Shown here: in pieces, positions 27,923 through 37,556 of the stretch
Layout of the letters: the number at the start of each line of letters is the position of its first letter
Numbering within the stretch: the stretch's first letter is position 1
From: Lysinibacillus sphaericus
GTDB taxonomy: Bacteria; Bacillota; Bacilli; Bacillales_A; Planococcaceae
DNA: 64,000 nt
NCBI RefSeq assembly: GCF_006864135.1
Contig: NZ_SADV01000005.1
Span: forward strand, 186,001 to 250,000
Direction of reading: 5' to 3'
Notes under the pieces: generated by a model
What the model was told of the DNA's origin: nothing
Database searches by the model: none
The model's input: the letters and a program-made list of their open reading frames with translations, nothing else
Program-made: the position numbers and the translations under genes

Positions 27923-28951
27923 TTATACTTCTCCTTTCGCGAGGACAAGCCTTAACTGGAAATAACTCATACCTTCAACTACTTCATGCAATGTTTTCAA
28001 TTTTTTTGTTTGATAGTGTTTCGATGCCTGCCAAACTTTTTCCGCTTCTTCATATGAGACGAATGGACCAATCGAAAAGTTCGGTTCGTTCATGGCTAGT
28101 TCCACCAAATGATCTTCGATTGTACTTTGTTTTAGTTTCCTTATTTGCACAATCTGTTCAATTGAATAGCCCTGCTCATATAAATGTGCTGTTTGCTGCG
28201 CTGAATCAGTTAGTAATGCTTTTACTCTTAATCCTTCTGCGATCTTACCAAGCAACGGATAAGCATTTGTCTGACGAACTTCATTTAATAATGTATGTAG
28301 CAATTCTATAAACGCTAACTGACAATCTAAAACTGTTTCCTGACGTTCACCCGCAAGCTGCTGCCACGTCCATCCTGGTAAACTTTGACCACTCAACCGA
28401 TAGAGGACAAGCTGTTTGTTGGCATCTGATAAAGGTAATACAGAAAGTACCTGTTCACATTCCTCCAATAATCGTTGCTGTAAATGCCCATCATGATAGG
28501 TATGCTCGATTAAAAATGTACGCACCCAAGACTGAATATTCGGATCCCTACTTATGGGAGAAAAAGAACGAACCCCAGCACTTTGATAAGATAAACTTTG
28601 TACAATTAACGAGAACCTCGCAAAAAAAACATGCTCATTTCCCCGATAGTGCCACCCGTCAAATAAAAAATCAGGTGTCTGCTCTGCTCGCTGTAAACCT
28701 AGATTTTTCATGGAATAGTGACCAGATTGTTGCATTGTTAACCAACTATACTGTAAAAACGAAGTTACGGCTTCATCAAATGTCTTCCTAGGTAACTTAG
28801 GTAATAGCCCAAAATAATTATGTAACTGAAATAGGCCAATGTCTTGAATAGTCTGACCTGAGCGCTTTCCTCTTAATACGTGATAAGCAGCAGAAATTGT
28901 TCTTTCGTTATTTAGTTTTTGAAAGATTTGCAATAAAATTTGATGAAACAT
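27923..28951 (-). CDS. YpbB-like helix-turn-helix protein
   Basis: A 342-residue soluble protein, always next to recS in Bacillales. The C-terminal part contains a helix-turn-helix of the HTH_40 type (GYSIEQIVQIRKLKQSTIEDHL), as in the tails of some RecQ proteins; this supports a partnership with the helicase. The start at 28951 is taken because GGAGG lies 11 bases upstream. An alternative frame 29 codons longer has an unusual hydrophobic N-terminus and no ribosome site. Confidence 0.82.
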   Translation of the reverse strand: MFHQILLQIFQKLNNERTISAAYHVLRGKRSGQTIQDIGLFQLHNYFGLLPKLPRKTFDEAVTSFLQYSWLTMQQSGHYSMKNLGLQRAEQTPDFLFDGWHYRGNEHVFFARFSLIVQSLSYQSAGVRSFSPISRDPNIQSWVRTFLIEHTYHDGHLQQRLLEECEQVLSVLPLSDANKQLVLYRLSGQSLPGWTWQQLAGERQETVLDCQLAFIELLHTLLNEVRQTNAYPLLGKIAEGLRVKALLTDSAQQTAHLYEQGYSIEQIVQIRKLKQSTIEDHLVELAMNEPNFSIGPFVSYEEAEKVWQASKHYQTKKLKTLHEVVEGMSYFQLRLVLAKGEV

Positions 28952-29022
28952 AGACGCAAATTCCTCCAATTTAATAGTATTTATGTTGAAATGTAAGATA
29001 AACATCTTTAAAATGAGTATGA

Positions 29023-29307
<285 letters not shown>

Positions 29308-29325
29308 TCCTTCATACGTATCTTT

Positions 29326-29351
29326 AAAGGCATCCTTAACTGGGTGCCTTT
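29326..29351 (+). terminator. Terminator of fer
   Basis: AAAGGCATCC pairs with GGGTGCCTTT (one G-U), loop of six, then TATTTTAT. It lies 18 bp beyond the stop. Confidence 0.88.
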
Positions 29352-29372
29352 ATTTTATCCCCTCATGTATTA

Positions 29373-29647
29373 GTTGATTGGAGCGGAGACTGGGCGACTC
29401 CTTGGAGATCAGCAATAGAGGAACGACGGCTAAAATCATCATATCCTGTGATAACGCCTTCCTAACCAGCATCGTGGCGCTGCCGCCATAGCGCCACTAC
29501 ACTTTCTCGCAAAAAACATCTGTTGGCTCGAGACCCTGTAGCATAGCGAAGCGTCAGCAAATGTTTTATCTGTGCGAAAGCGTAGCGTCAGCAACAACAA
29601 AGCGCCCAGCCGGAACGGAAATCAACCACACGTTATGGTGATGAGCC
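29373..29647. repeat. Composite intergenic repeat, family A (long copy, inverted)
   Basis: The same structure as 6505-6800 in reverse. It starts GTTGATTGGAGCGGAGACTGG and GCGACTCCTTGG, and ends GCGCCCAGCCGGAACGGA, AATCAACC and CGTTATGGTGATGAGCC. Inside are two cassette copies (TGTGCGAAAGCGTAGCGTCA at 29571-29590, and AGCGAAGCGTCAGCAAATG near 29545) and AACGCCTTCCTAACCAGCAT, the reverse of the GTTGGTCACGAAGGCGTT block at 6703. Confidence 0.75.
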
Positions 29648-29743
29648 ATTTTCTACAAACGAATTTATACCATGATTCATCTCTAACATAATGGAGATGA
29701 ATTTTTTTGTACTTTTCAAGTAAAGTTGGTCACTCTTTTCATC

Positions 29744-29773
29744 TTGTTATTGCAACCATTTTTTATGTATGAT
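29744..29773 (+). promoter_or_regulatory. Candidate sigma-A promoter of fabI
   Basis: TTGTTA, 18 bases, TATGAT. The -10 element ends seven bases before the inverted repeat at 29780, so that operator would cover the transcription start. Confidence 0.6.
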
Positions 29774-29779
29774 AAGATT

Positions 29780-29796
29780 TTAGTAGTTGGTACTAA
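29780..29796 (+). promoter_or_regulatory. Probable FapR operator of fabI
   Basis: TTAGTAGTTGGTACTAA is a 17-bp site with perfect 6-bp half-sites TTAGTA/TACTAA and a five-base spacer. It closely fits the FapR box of Bacillales lipid genes, and fabI belongs to the FapR regulon in B. subtilis. Malonyl-CoA would release repression. Confidence 0.75.
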
Positions 29797-29830
29797 TAAC
29801 AGATATTATTTCATAAAGGGGTCCTTATAA

Positions 29831-30613
29831 ATGATAGATAATTTATTACAATTAAAAGATAAGAATATTGTCGTAATGGGTGTGGCAAACGATCGAAGTA
29901 TTGCTTGGGGTATCGCAAAACGTTTATTTGATGTAGGTGCAAATGTTATTTTCACATATCGCCAAGAACGTTCATTAAAAAAATTACAAAAGCAATTAGA
30001 AAACATCGGACAATCTGATTCACTGATCGTACAATGTGATGTCAACAGCGACGAGAGCACACAAGCGGCTTTCAATGAAATCGGTACAAAAGTAGGCGTT
30101 ATCCATGGTATCGTGCACTCAGTAGCTTTTGCCAATGCAGAAGATTTACACAATCGCTTCTTAGATACAACTCGTGATGGCTATGCATTTGCACAAGATA
30201 CTAGCGCTTATTCTCTTATTTCAGCAGCAAAGGCCGCACATCCTTATATGACTGAGGGTGGCTCTATCGTAACAATGAGTTACTTAGGAGCAGAGCGCGT
30301 GCTTGATGGCTACAATGTCATGGGTGTAGCGAAAGCAGCATTAGAAGCATCTATGCGCTATCTTGCAGCAGATATTGGTAAAGATAATATTCGCGTTAAT
30401 GCGATCTCTGCTGGAGCAATTCGCACACTTGCTGCAAAAGGTGTTCCTTCATTCAATACAATTTTACACAAAATCGAAGAAACAGCTCCATTAAAACGTA
30501 ATGTTCAACAAGACGAAGTAGCAGATATGACAATCGTGATGCTTTCTCACCTATCACGCGGTGTAACAGGCGAAACGATTTACATCGACGCAGGCTACAA
30601 TATTATGGGTTAA
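29831..30613 (+). CDS. fabI: Enoyl-[acyl-carrier-protein] reductase, FabI type
   Basis: A 260-residue SDR that reduces trans-2-enoyl-ACP in the last step of fatty acid elongation. The nucleotide motif is the FabI-type GVANDRSIAWGIA (residues 17-29). The catalytic pair is Tyr161 and Lys168 in YNVMGVAK, with the wide Tyr-X6-Lys spacing specific to FabI. The ATG follows AAAGGGG. It is monocistronic, with a probable FapR-controlled promoter and a terminator shared with the converging cyclophilin gene. Confidence 0.97.
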   Translation: MIDNLLQLKDKNIVVMGVANDRSIAWGIAKRLFDVGANVIFTYRQERSLKKLQKQLENIGQSDSLIVQCDVNSDESTQAAFNEIGTKVGVIHGIVHSVAFANAEDLHNRFLDTTRDGYAFAQDTSAYSLISAAKAAHPYMTEGGSIVTMSYLGAERVLDGYNVMGVAKAALEASMRYLAADIGKDNIRVNAISAGAIRTLAAKGVPSFNTILHKIEETAPLKRNVQQDEVADMTIVMLSHLSRGVTGETIYIDAGYNIMG

Positions 30614-30617
30614 ATAC

Positions 30618-30659
30618 AAAGAAGCATGAAAGATCATCATTGATCTCTCATGCTTCTTT
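30618..30659. terminator. Bidirectional terminator between fabI and the cyclophilin gene
   Basis: AAAGAAGCATGA/TCATGCTTCTTT is a perfect 12-bp stem with further inner pairing (GATCA/TGATC). It is four bases past fabI and 32 bp before the converging stop. Confidence 0.9.
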
Positions 30660-30691
30660 GTTTCGTATTGTACGTCAGAATTTAACAAACA

Positions 30692-31363
30692 TTATTTTAT
30701 TACCTTTGGGGCTGGATAATCAAAGCCCTTTGTATCCACTTCTACCTTTTTCATTTGCTGATCTTTTATTGGTTTTTCACCATCTCGTTCTGCAGCAGCG
30801 ATAGCATCTACTGTTTCCATCCCCTCGATCACTTTTCCGAAGGCCGCATATTCGCCATCAAGATGTGATGCTTCATTTACCATAATGAAAAATTGAGATC
30901 CCGCAGAATTTAGATCTTTCGAACGAGCCATTGAAATGACACCGCGTTCATGCTTTAAATCATTTTTAAAGCCATTTAAAGAAAACTCACCTTCTATCGA
31001 GTAGTCTGGGCCACCCGTACCATTACCTAAAGGATCTCCACCTTGAATCATAAAATCAGGGACAACTCGATGGAAAATAAGACCATCATAAAAACCTTTT
31101 TTAACTAACGAAATAAAATTAGCTACCGTATTCGGCGCTGTAGAAGGTTCTAATTCGATTACGATTTTTTCATCATTGTTCATCGTAATCGTCACAATTG
31201 GTTTTTCCTTCACTTTTGATGAATAATCCACATTTTCTTCCGTTTTCTTTGCCGTATCTCCTTCCGATTGCCCACTTTCTTTAGCGGCTCCACAACCTGT
31301 CAAAACAAATGCTACCATCAGCAAAGCAAAGACAACAGAAAATCCTTTAAAACGCGCGAACAT
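30692..31363 (-). CDS. Peptidyl-prolyl cis-trans isomerase, cyclophilin-type lipoprotein
   Basis: A 223-residue exported foldase. The signal peptide ends in the lipobox VLTGCG (Cys24), then a short linker and a cyclophilin domain from about residue 50. Active-site blocks include FHRVVPDFMIQGGDP, SAGSQFFIM and HLDGEYAAFGKV. It should help fold proteins on the outer face of the membrane. The ATG follows GAGGAG. The family is certain; clients are unknown. Confidence 0.93.
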   Translation of the reverse strand: MFARFKGFSVVFALLMVAFVLTGCGAAKESGQSEGDTAKKTEENVDYSSKVKEKPIVTITMNNDEKIVIELEPSTAPNTVANFISLVKKGFYDGLIFHRVVPDFMIQGGDPLGNGTGGPDYSIEGEFSLNGFKNDLKHERGVISMARSKDLNSAGSQFFIMVNEASHLDGEYAAFGKVIEGMETVDAIAAAERDGEKPIKDQQMKKVEVDTKGFDYPAPKVIK

Positions 31364-31608
31364 ATTCTTTCAACTCCTCTTAATCACCAGTCTACTCTTT
31401 ATATTATCAGATAGTTTACGACAAATCATTTTTATAATAATTCATGCAGATGGCTATATTTATAGATGCGAAGACAAGAAAAATATATAAACTAAACAAA
31501 AAATACTATTCCAAGTGCCCCGCTGCTATGCGTTGCTGTTTAGTAATAATCCCATTTAATAAAGGCATTTTCGTTTAGATTGTTGTTATTAAGACATAAA
31601 AAACAGAG

Positions 31609-31764
31609 CTAATCTTCCATTAGAAAAATACTCAAAGTGGGTTTGATATATCCTGTAAAAGGGTCTACAACAAAATTAAAAAAATTCTTCCACTTTTCCT
31701 TAACAGTATCAACTTTCTTTATATCATGGATGTAAATACGCAACGTAATAACTATACAAATCAT
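31609..31764 (-). CDS. Possible small membrane protein (51 residues)
   Basis: An open frame of 51 codons with one hydrophobic N-terminal stretch (ICIVITLRIYI) and a basic middle part. A purine-rich AAAAAGGA lies 15 bases before the ATG, which is too far for a good site. Not recognised. It is the only coding candidate in the 496-bp gap between the cyclophilin and MFS genes; the rest of that gap shows nothing. Confidence 0.25.
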   Translation of the reverse strand: MICIVITLRIYIHDIKKVDTVKEKWKNFFNFVVDPFTGYIKPTLSIFLMED

Positions 31765-31859
31765 CCCTATAATAAAGGATCCTTTTTATACTTAAAGCTT
31801 CATTATTTTAACTTAGACCAATGACTTCTTCCACTGAACTAGATTCGTTAGTTAAGTAG

Positions 31860-33047
31860 CTACAATCTTTTAGAAAACAGCTTTAGTAAAAAAGACAGCA
31901 AGCATGCAACGATTAAAAATACAGCAATCATGACAATAACGCCTCCCCAGCCGTAATGCATCCAGAATATTCCTCCTATTGTTCCTCCAACACTTGAGCC
32001 AAAATAATAGAAAAATAAATAGAGCGAAGAGGCTTGCGCTTTACCATGAGTGGCTCGTTTACTTACCCAGCCACTGGCAATCGAGTGCGCTGCAAAGAAG
32101 CCAAATGTAAAGATTGTAATCCCTAAAATTTTCAAACTAAGTAGCCCATTTAATGTTAAAATCGCCCCTGCAAACATGATCGCAATAGACAATAACAACA
32201 TCTTTTGACGGCCATATTGATCAGCAAGACTACCGAACCAAGCAGAGCTAAATGTACCTACTAAGTAAATGACAAAAATCCAGCCAACAATCGTAGCACT
32301 TAAATTATAAGGTGGCGTCATCAATTTAAAACCAATGTAGTTATATAGAGTCACGAAACTTCCCATCAATACAAAGCTAATGCCAAACAAACAAAGCATG
32401 GATGGGTCCTTTAAATGCTGCAAAAGAGATGTCGTCAATGATTTTATCTGCAAAGGTCGTGCTGTAAAATGCTTGGAGTTAGGTAGCATCCAGATAAATA
32501 ACACGCTTATCATCAGACTGATGACACCCAGTACTATCATCCCCACCTGCCAATTGTAAAGATCCGTTAATGTCCCGATAATAACTCGGCCACTAAGCCC
32601 GCCGACCGAATTACCGCTTATGTATAAGCCCATCGCAATACCTAAACTAGCTGGATCCATTTCCTCTCCTAAATATGCCATCGCAATTGCCGGCAATCCT
32701 GCAAAAACAACACCCTGTATAACACGTAACACTAATATCGTTTCAAAATTAGGCGAAAAGGCGAGGGCAAGTGTAATAATAGATGCAGCAAAAATAGAAC
32801 TCGTCATCAAAGATTTCCTACCCCATGCCTCTGATAATGAACCTACAATAATCATACTGATGGATAACGCAAAAGTTGTCACAGAAAGCGTTAAACTCGC
32901 AACTGCAGGTGATACATGAAACTCCTTCGCAAATGTTGGTAATAATGGCTGTGATACATATAAATTGGCGAAGGTGATAAAGCCTGCTAAAAATAAAGCC
33001 CAGTTTGCTTTATGAAACGCCTTTGTCCCCTTTTGAATGTAACCCAT
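31860..33047 (-). CDS. MFS transporter, putative exporter
   Basis: A 395-residue major facilitator with 12 predicted helices. The MFS loop motif between helices 2 and 3 reads GSLSEAWGRKSL, and a second copy between helices 8 and 9 reads GSLADQYGRQKM. Resemblance is to YnfM/AraJ-type exporters of unknown substrate. The start at 33047 has AAGGAG six bases upstream; the longer open frame (21 codons) has no site. No regulator is adjacent. Confidence 0.85.
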   Translation of the reverse strand: MGYIQKGTKAFHKANWALFLAGFITFANLYVSQPLLPTFAKEFHVSPAVASLTLSVTTFALSISMIIVGSLSEAWGRKSLMTSSIFAASIITLALAFSPNFETILVLRVIQGVVFAGLPAIAMAYLGEEMDPASLGIAMGLYISGNSVGGLSGRVIIGTLTDLYNWQVGMIVLGVISLMISVLFIWMLPNSKHFTARPLQIKSLTTSLLQHLKDPSMLCLFGISFVLMGSFVTLYNYIGFKLMTPPYNLSATIVGWIFVIYLVGTFSSAWFGSLADQYGRQKMLLLSIAIMFAGAILTLNGLLSLKILGITIFTFGFFAAHSIASGWVSKRATHGKAQASSLYLFFYYFGSSVGGTIGGIFWMHYGWGGVIVMIAVFLIVACLLSFLLKLFSKRL

Positions 33048-33339
33048 CTCTCTCTCCTTACGTTCTTTCAATTCTACTATTATTCTAATACAATGATCTT
33101 CAAAACACACGATAACTTGTCAAAAAAAAGACAAATTACCTCTATTTTTTTATTATTCGTTTGATTTTATTTGACAATATTACCGTGACTAAAATCACAT
33201 TTTCTTCATATAAATTTAGTTTTTATCTATTTTGAGTTGGCAAATATTGTGTTACAGTGAAAGTAATCATCTAGCAATCATTGGCAAAAAGCTCCGATGA
33301 CTAAACTATTTTTCACTGCACAGACTTGGAGGAATTTTC

Positions 33340-34164
33340 ATGAAAATTATTGAAGCTTTAGCACTTTCAGTACCTTATATCCACCTTGCATTAAAGGAAG
33401 AGGCAATTGTGGCTGTCATCGAGAAGGAAAGTGAAATAGTTGTAAAATATTTAGCCGGCAAACGTGTAGATTCAGGCTACCTAGATGGACAAAAAGTAAA
33501 TGCTAATGACCAAAATGTTTTCATTGCCTTTACTGGGAAAAATGCTGATGTCGTAATACCAAAGGATGTATACGGGGTTGCCATCAATGCTTTTTCATTT
33601 CCAATCCGTGAAAATGGTAAAGTCGTAGGTGCCCTAGCATTTGGACTACCAATCGACAATGAGCTTAAACTTGAGGATTATATGGGGACAATGGATAGCA
33701 TTGTAAACAGCTTACAGGACAAAGTACATACAATTGCCTCACATTCTGAGGAATTAGCAGCAACAAGTGAGGAAATTAACAAACAAGCACAGCACGCCCT
33801 TGAAGATTCAAAGAAAACAAATGAAGTAACAGATTTAATAAAAAGCATTTCTCGCCAAACAAATTTACTCGGCTTAAATGCATCTATTGAGGCGGCTCGT
33901 GCAGGCCAGCATGGTGCTGGCTTTAACATCGTAGCGCAGGAAGTTAGAAAGCTCTCGTTCGAAACATCCAGCGCCACGGAAAATATCGAAGCCTCCCTAC
34001 GAAATATAAATAGGAACCTAGAAAACCTTAAGCAAAATATGGGGCAAATCAATGACGCAACGAACGAACAGTCTCAGCTCGTTCAAGATTTTAGTGAAAT
34101 TATTGAGGAGTTAACAGTTCTTAGTCACGAAATGAAGGGCTTTATGCATAACGCCTTAAAATAA
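33340..34164 (+). CDS. Soluble methyl-accepting chemotaxis protein (YfmS-like)
   Basis: A 274-residue chemoreceptor without transmembrane helices. Residues 1-110 form a small sensor region (GAF/heme-free globin-like fold not recognisable by eye). The rest is a coiled-coil signalling domain. The hairpin tip, contacting CheA/CheW, reads [19 protein letters not shown] and is intact. Length and layout match the cytoplasmic YfmS receptor of B. subtilis. The ATG follows TTGGAGG. Confidence 0.88.
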   Translation: MKIIEALALSVPYIHLALKEEAIVAVIEKESEIVVKYLAGKRVDSGYLDGQKVNANDQNVFIAFTGKNADVVIPKDVYGVAINAFSFPIRENGKVVGALAFGLPIDNELKLEDYMGTMDSIVNSLQDKVHTIASHSEELAATSEEINKQAQHALEDSKKTNEVTDLIKSISRQTNLLGLNASIEAARAGQHGAGFNIVAQEVRKLSFETSSATENIEASLRNINRNLENLKQNMGQINDATNEQSQLVQDFSEIIEELTVLSHEMKGFMHNALK

Positions 34165-34181
34165 TAAAGAGGTGAAGAATA

Positions 34182-34724
34182 TTGCAAATTACAATTAATC
34201 CGGAATTATCTTTACGTACTGTCGAATTAGAAGATGCAAATGCTGTTTTTGCCTTAACAGATGCATCACGTGCATATTTGCAGGACTGGTTGCCGTGGCT
34301 AGATATTACAAAAGAAGTAGCCGATACAACGGCATATATAGAAGGCTGTATAAAAGGACACGAAGCTAAAAGCAGCCTCTCTCTTGTTATCATTTTTCGA
34401 AATGAAATCGTAGGCATTGCTGGCTTTAATACGATAAATCATAGTAATAAAATCGCAGCTATTGGCTATTGGCTCAGTGAAGGTTCTCAAGGACATGGTA
34501 TTATGACAAAGACTGTACAGGCATTATTACAATATGCTTTTGAGGATTTACAGCTCAATAAGGTCGAAATTCGTGCTGCTACGGGCAACGCAAAAAGCCG
34601 TGCCATCCCTGAACGACTTGGTTTTATAAAAGAAGGAACGATTCGTGCAGCAGAATGGCTTTATGATCATTATGTTGACCACGTTGCTTATGGCATGCTC
34701 GCTAGTGAGTGGAAGGAAAAATAG
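34182..34724 (+). CDS. GNAT N-acetyltransferase, RimJ/RimL type
   Basis: A 180-residue acetyltransferase with the acetyl-CoA motif IGYWLSEGSQGHGIMTKTVQ and the late RimL-type block NKVEIRAATGNAKSRAIPERLGF. Relatives acetylate N-termini of ribosomal proteins or small amines; the substrate here is not known. The start is a TTG with GAGGTG eight bases upstream. It follows the soluble chemoreceptor by 17 bp and may be co-transcribed with it. Confidence 0.88.
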   Translation: MQITINPELSLRTVELEDANAVFALTDASRAYLQDWLPWLDITKEVADTTAYIEGCIKGHEAKSSLSLVIIFRNEIVGIAGFNTINHSNKIAAIGYWLSEGSQGHGIMTKTVQALLQYAFEDLQLNKVEIRAATGNAKSRAIPERLGFIKEGTIRAAEWLYDHYVDHVAYGMLASEWKEK

Positions 34725-34730
34725 AGAAAA

Positions 34731-34765
34731 AAATAGCCACCTGAGGTCAAATCAGGCGGCTATTT
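34731..34765. terminator. Bidirectional terminator between GNAT and flotillin genes
   Basis: AAATAGCCACCTGA pairs with TCAGGCGGCTATTT with one mismatch, loop of seven. It lies between two converging stops. Confidence 0.88.
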
Positions 34766-34768
34766 CTA

Positions 34769-36331
34769 TTATTGTTCAACCGTTTCTTTTATTTCGTCTT
34801 GTGTTTCATTAGCTGTAGCTGTTGTTTGCTTTCCTAAGCCTACTGCTATTTGCTCTAGCTCAGGACGCAACGTATGCTTACCTGCATAGCTTTCAATTAA
34901 TTCCTTCACGTCAATTCCTGAAGTTTCCTTCAACGATTCCTGTAATGTTGACATTAAATTCGTTGCATAGGCAGTTACTTTATTAGCACCGCCTCCGCCT
35001 TCCCCACCACCAGTATCAACGACAGTAATCTTATCAATATTGCCAAGTGGACTCGCAAGTTCTTTCGCATATTCAGGCATCATACGGACAATCATATCCA
35101 GGACAGCTGCCTGACCGTAGTATTCGAAGGCTTCCGCAATTTTACGTTTCGCCTCGGCTTCTGCTAGACCACGAAGACGAATAATATCCGCATCTGTTTC
35201 CCCTTTTGCACGCTCAGCATCCGCTTTTGCAAGACCGTCCAAACGAATTTTCTCCGCTTCGGCTTGTGCCAATGATTCGATACGGTATTTCTCCGCATCT
35301 GCCTGCGCAAGCTCACGCATTTTGGCTGCCGCTGCATTTTGCTCGACAGCGTAACGATCAGCATCAGCCTTTTTCTTAACTTCTGAATCGTATTGCTTCT
35401 CACGACGTAAAATCTCTTTTTCTTCTAATTCAATTTGCTTTTGACGTTCAATAATGCGAATCTGCATTTCTTGTTCAGTAACCTCTTGCTTTGCACGAGC
35501 CGTTTCAAGTTCATAAGCTTGGTCAGCACGTGCCTTAGCGATATCTTGCTCACGACGGAATTCTGCTACCTTTAATTGATTTTCTTTTTCCGCTTCTGCA
35601 ATTTCTGTCGCACGTTCAAGCTCAGCCTTTTGTGCTTCTTTTGATGCTTCAGCACGCTTAATGCGTGTTTCCTTATCAGCATCTGCGGTAGCTATATCCG
35701 CATCACGTTTAACCTGCGCAATACGCGGCTTACCAAGCGATTCTAAGTAACCATTTTTATCACGTACATCTTTTATCGTAAAGGAAACGATTGTCAGACC
35801 CATCTTCGCCAAGTCCTGAGACGCAACACGCTGTACTTCCTGAGAAAATTTATCACGGTTTTTATAAATTTCCTCAACCGTCATTGAACCTAAGATCGAA
35901 CGTAAATGACCTTCTAGCACTTCACGTGCCTCATTTTCACGCTCATCCTTTTGCTTTCCTAAAAACTGCTCCGCCGCCGTAGCGATTTCTGAAATGGAAC
36001 CACCAATTTTAATGATAGCCGTTCCATCGGCCATAACCGGTACACCTTGTTCCGTATACACTTCAGGTGTTGTCACATCAAGCTTACTAGACAATAAGCT
36101 TAATGGATGTGCTTGCTGGAAAATTGGGAATACGAATGTACCGCCACCACGAATAATTTTTATACGGTTTCCCGACTCATCTTTATGTACATTTTTTGAG
36201 CCAAGATAGCTACCAGTCACAATCAGTGCTTCATCAGGACCTGCTGTACGATACTTTGTCACATATAGTGCAACTAGTGCAATTAAAACAAAGGCTACAA
36301 TCCCTATAACAATTAAAATCTCCATTGACAT
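34769..36331 (-). CDS. floT: Flotillin-like membrane scaffold protein
   Basis: A 520-residue flotillin: N-terminal membrane hairpin (residues 4-24), SPFH/band 7 domain (about 30-210) and a long Ala/Glu/Lys coiled coil (about 215-420). It organises functional membrane microdomains and fluidity. The coiled coil is rich in EA repeats typical of the family, and the tail is acidic. The ATG follows AGAGGAG. The upstream NfeD gene 16 bp away gives the yuaF-yuaG order of B. subtilis. Confidence 0.95.
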   Translation of the reverse strand: MSMEILIVIGIVAFVLIALVALYVTKYRTAGPDEALIVTGSYLGSKNVHKDESGNRIKIIRGGGTFVFPIFQQAHPLSLLSSKLDVTTPEVYTEQGVPVMADGTAIIKIGGSISEIATAAEQFLGKQKDERENEAREVLEGHLRSILGSMTVEEIYKNRDKFSQEVQRVASQDLAKMGLTIVSFTIKDVRDKNGYLESLGKPRIAQVKRDADIATADADKETRIKRAEASKEAQKAELERATEIAEAEKENQLKVAEFRREQDIAKARADQAYELETARAKQEVTEQEMQIRIIERQKQIELEEKEILRREKQYDSEVKKKADADRYAVEQNAAAAKMRELAQADAEKYRIESLAQAEAEKIRLDGLAKADAERAKGETDADIIRLRGLAEAEAKRKIAEAFEYYGQAAVLDMIVRMMPEYAKELASPLGNIDKITVVDTGGGEGGGGANKVTAYATNLMSTLQESLKETSGIDVKELIESYAGKHTLRPELEQIAVGLGKQTTATANETQDEIKETVEQ

Positions 36332-36346
36332 ATAAATATCGCTCCT

Positions 36347-36877
36347 CTATAAAAATTTCTTATCATAAGATCTCACAAAAAGCGTTCCTTCTTTCACTTC
36401 TACCACAAGTACCGTCGTATCGTAATCAATAGCCTCATTGTCAAATCCTGTTGCTCGCTTTGAAATCATTCCGCTAGTCGTTTCAATAACTACCTCTCCA
36501 AAACCGTCAGTCGGGATTGGAACAATGACCTTTCCTAGCTGACCTCCAAGCGATTCTTCTGTATAAGCTAACGAAACATCGGCTGATCGTAGCGGAACTA
36601 GAACAAATAAATAAAATAGTGCACTTAAAATAACTCCGATGATACAAGCAGCAACAATGTTCCAAACGCTAGGGAAGAAGGCTAGTTTTTCTAAAATAAA
36701 TCCTGCTGCTGACATCAACGTAATGAAAGATAGAATGACACTTGGATTAAAAATCGGTAGCCCCTCTCCAATGCCCTCGGCAGCATCACTAAAAAACGTA
36801 AATAAAAGTGTTGCAAGGCCCCCGAATATTAATCCCACTAAAAAGATTTGCTCGAGTGAATAGCCAAATAGCGTCAA
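36347..36877 (-). CDS. yuaF: NfeD-family membrane protein (YuaF-like)
   Basis: About 176 residues with three or four transmembrane helices in the first 105 residues and a C-terminal OB-like domain (GGQLGKVIVPIPTDGFGEV to the end). NfeD proteins are coupled with flotillins. The preferred start is the TTG at 36877, with AAAGGGG about eight bases upstream; an in-frame GTG three codons earlier overlaps that site. A sigma-W-type promoter lies just upstream. Confidence 0.9.
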   Translation of the reverse strand: MTLFGYSLEQIFLVGLIFGGLATLLFTFFSDAAEGIGEGLPIFNPSVILSFITLMSAAGFILEKLAFFPSVWNIVAACIIGVILSALFYLFVLVPLRSADVSLAYTEESLGGQLGKVIVPIPTDGFGEVVIETTSGMISKRATGFDNEAIDYDTTVLVVEVKEGTLFVRSYDKKFL

Positions 36878-36910
36878 GTTGTTCACCCCTTTTCATTGTT
36901 TTACCTACTA

Positions 36911-36937
36911 TACGGATGCAGCCTATAAAAGGTTTCG
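36911..36937 (-). promoter_or_regulatory. Probable sigma-W promoter of yuaF-floT
   Basis: The minus strand reads CGAAAC, 17 bases, CGTATA. It fits the extracytoplasmic sigma-W consensus (TGAAAC, 16-17 bases, CGTA) except for the first base. In B. subtilis the yuaF-floT operon is sigma-W controlled. The -10 ends about 33 bp before the TTG. Confidence 0.7.
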
Positions 36938-37127
36938 TAATCTTTTACATTTTCTTAATTTTCTAATGATATGTTTTTAAATAGTAAAACTCTTAAAGTA
37001 ATAATAGCCATGTCATAATAAAAGGTATTATGGCAACTAAGGACATATTGCAGAAGGCTTTTAACGGTTTTAAAGGCTATAAAAATACAGCGAGCGTTGT
37101 ACAGGAATGTGTGCGTAAGAAAGCTCT

Positions 37128-37322
37128 TTAGGCATTAGATATTTGTCTTTTCCTATAAACAAACAGGCCAATAATTGAAAGAAGTAAAAGTAAAATACTG
37201 GAGGTTAAAAAGAATAATGATAAAGTAGTCCTTTCTCCCCAATGGTTATATGCTTGTAAAAAACCGATAAGAACCATAAAAAAAGATAGTGCTAATTGGT
37301 GGTTTGAAACGTTTTTAAACAA
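37128..37322 (-). CDS. Small two-helix membrane protein
   Basis: 64 residues. The TTG at 37322 has AAAGGAGG seven bases upstream, better than the upstream ATGs of the open frame. Two predicted helices (about 11-25 and 35-56) flank a short polar loop, NHWGERT, and the tail is basic (YRKRQ). It resembles generic short membrane proteins of Bacillus; no family is recognised. It is isolated between the flotillin operon and the propeller gene. Confidence 0.6.
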   Translation of the reverse strand: MFKNVSNHQLALSFFMVLIGFLQAYNHWGERTTLSLFFLTSSILLLLLSIIGLFVYRKRQISNA

Positions 37323-37556
37323 TAGAATACCTCCTTTATGCATATTTAATTTTACCATATAAATACATGAACAAGTACATTTCGAAGAATCACCAGCAAA
37401 CACTATAATTTAGGAATCAAACAATGATATGAAACTACTATAAACAACCACCCATTACTGTTCAAAATTATTTGGTGTAGGTAAAACGCACAAAAAACAA
37501 AATTATTTTTGCATATTGTATCAATGTATCCATATATGATAGAAAGGGTGTGCATT

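Noticed and set aside
34769..36331. Coiled-coil region of flotillin as tandem-repeat element
   Set aside because: The Glu/Ala periodicity is a normal family feature and the DNA is not exactly repeated.
37490..37545. Sigma-K promoter of the propeller gene
   Set aside because: CATATTGTA matches the -10 pattern, but no AC pair is found at the right distance, and it is common in AT-rich DNA.
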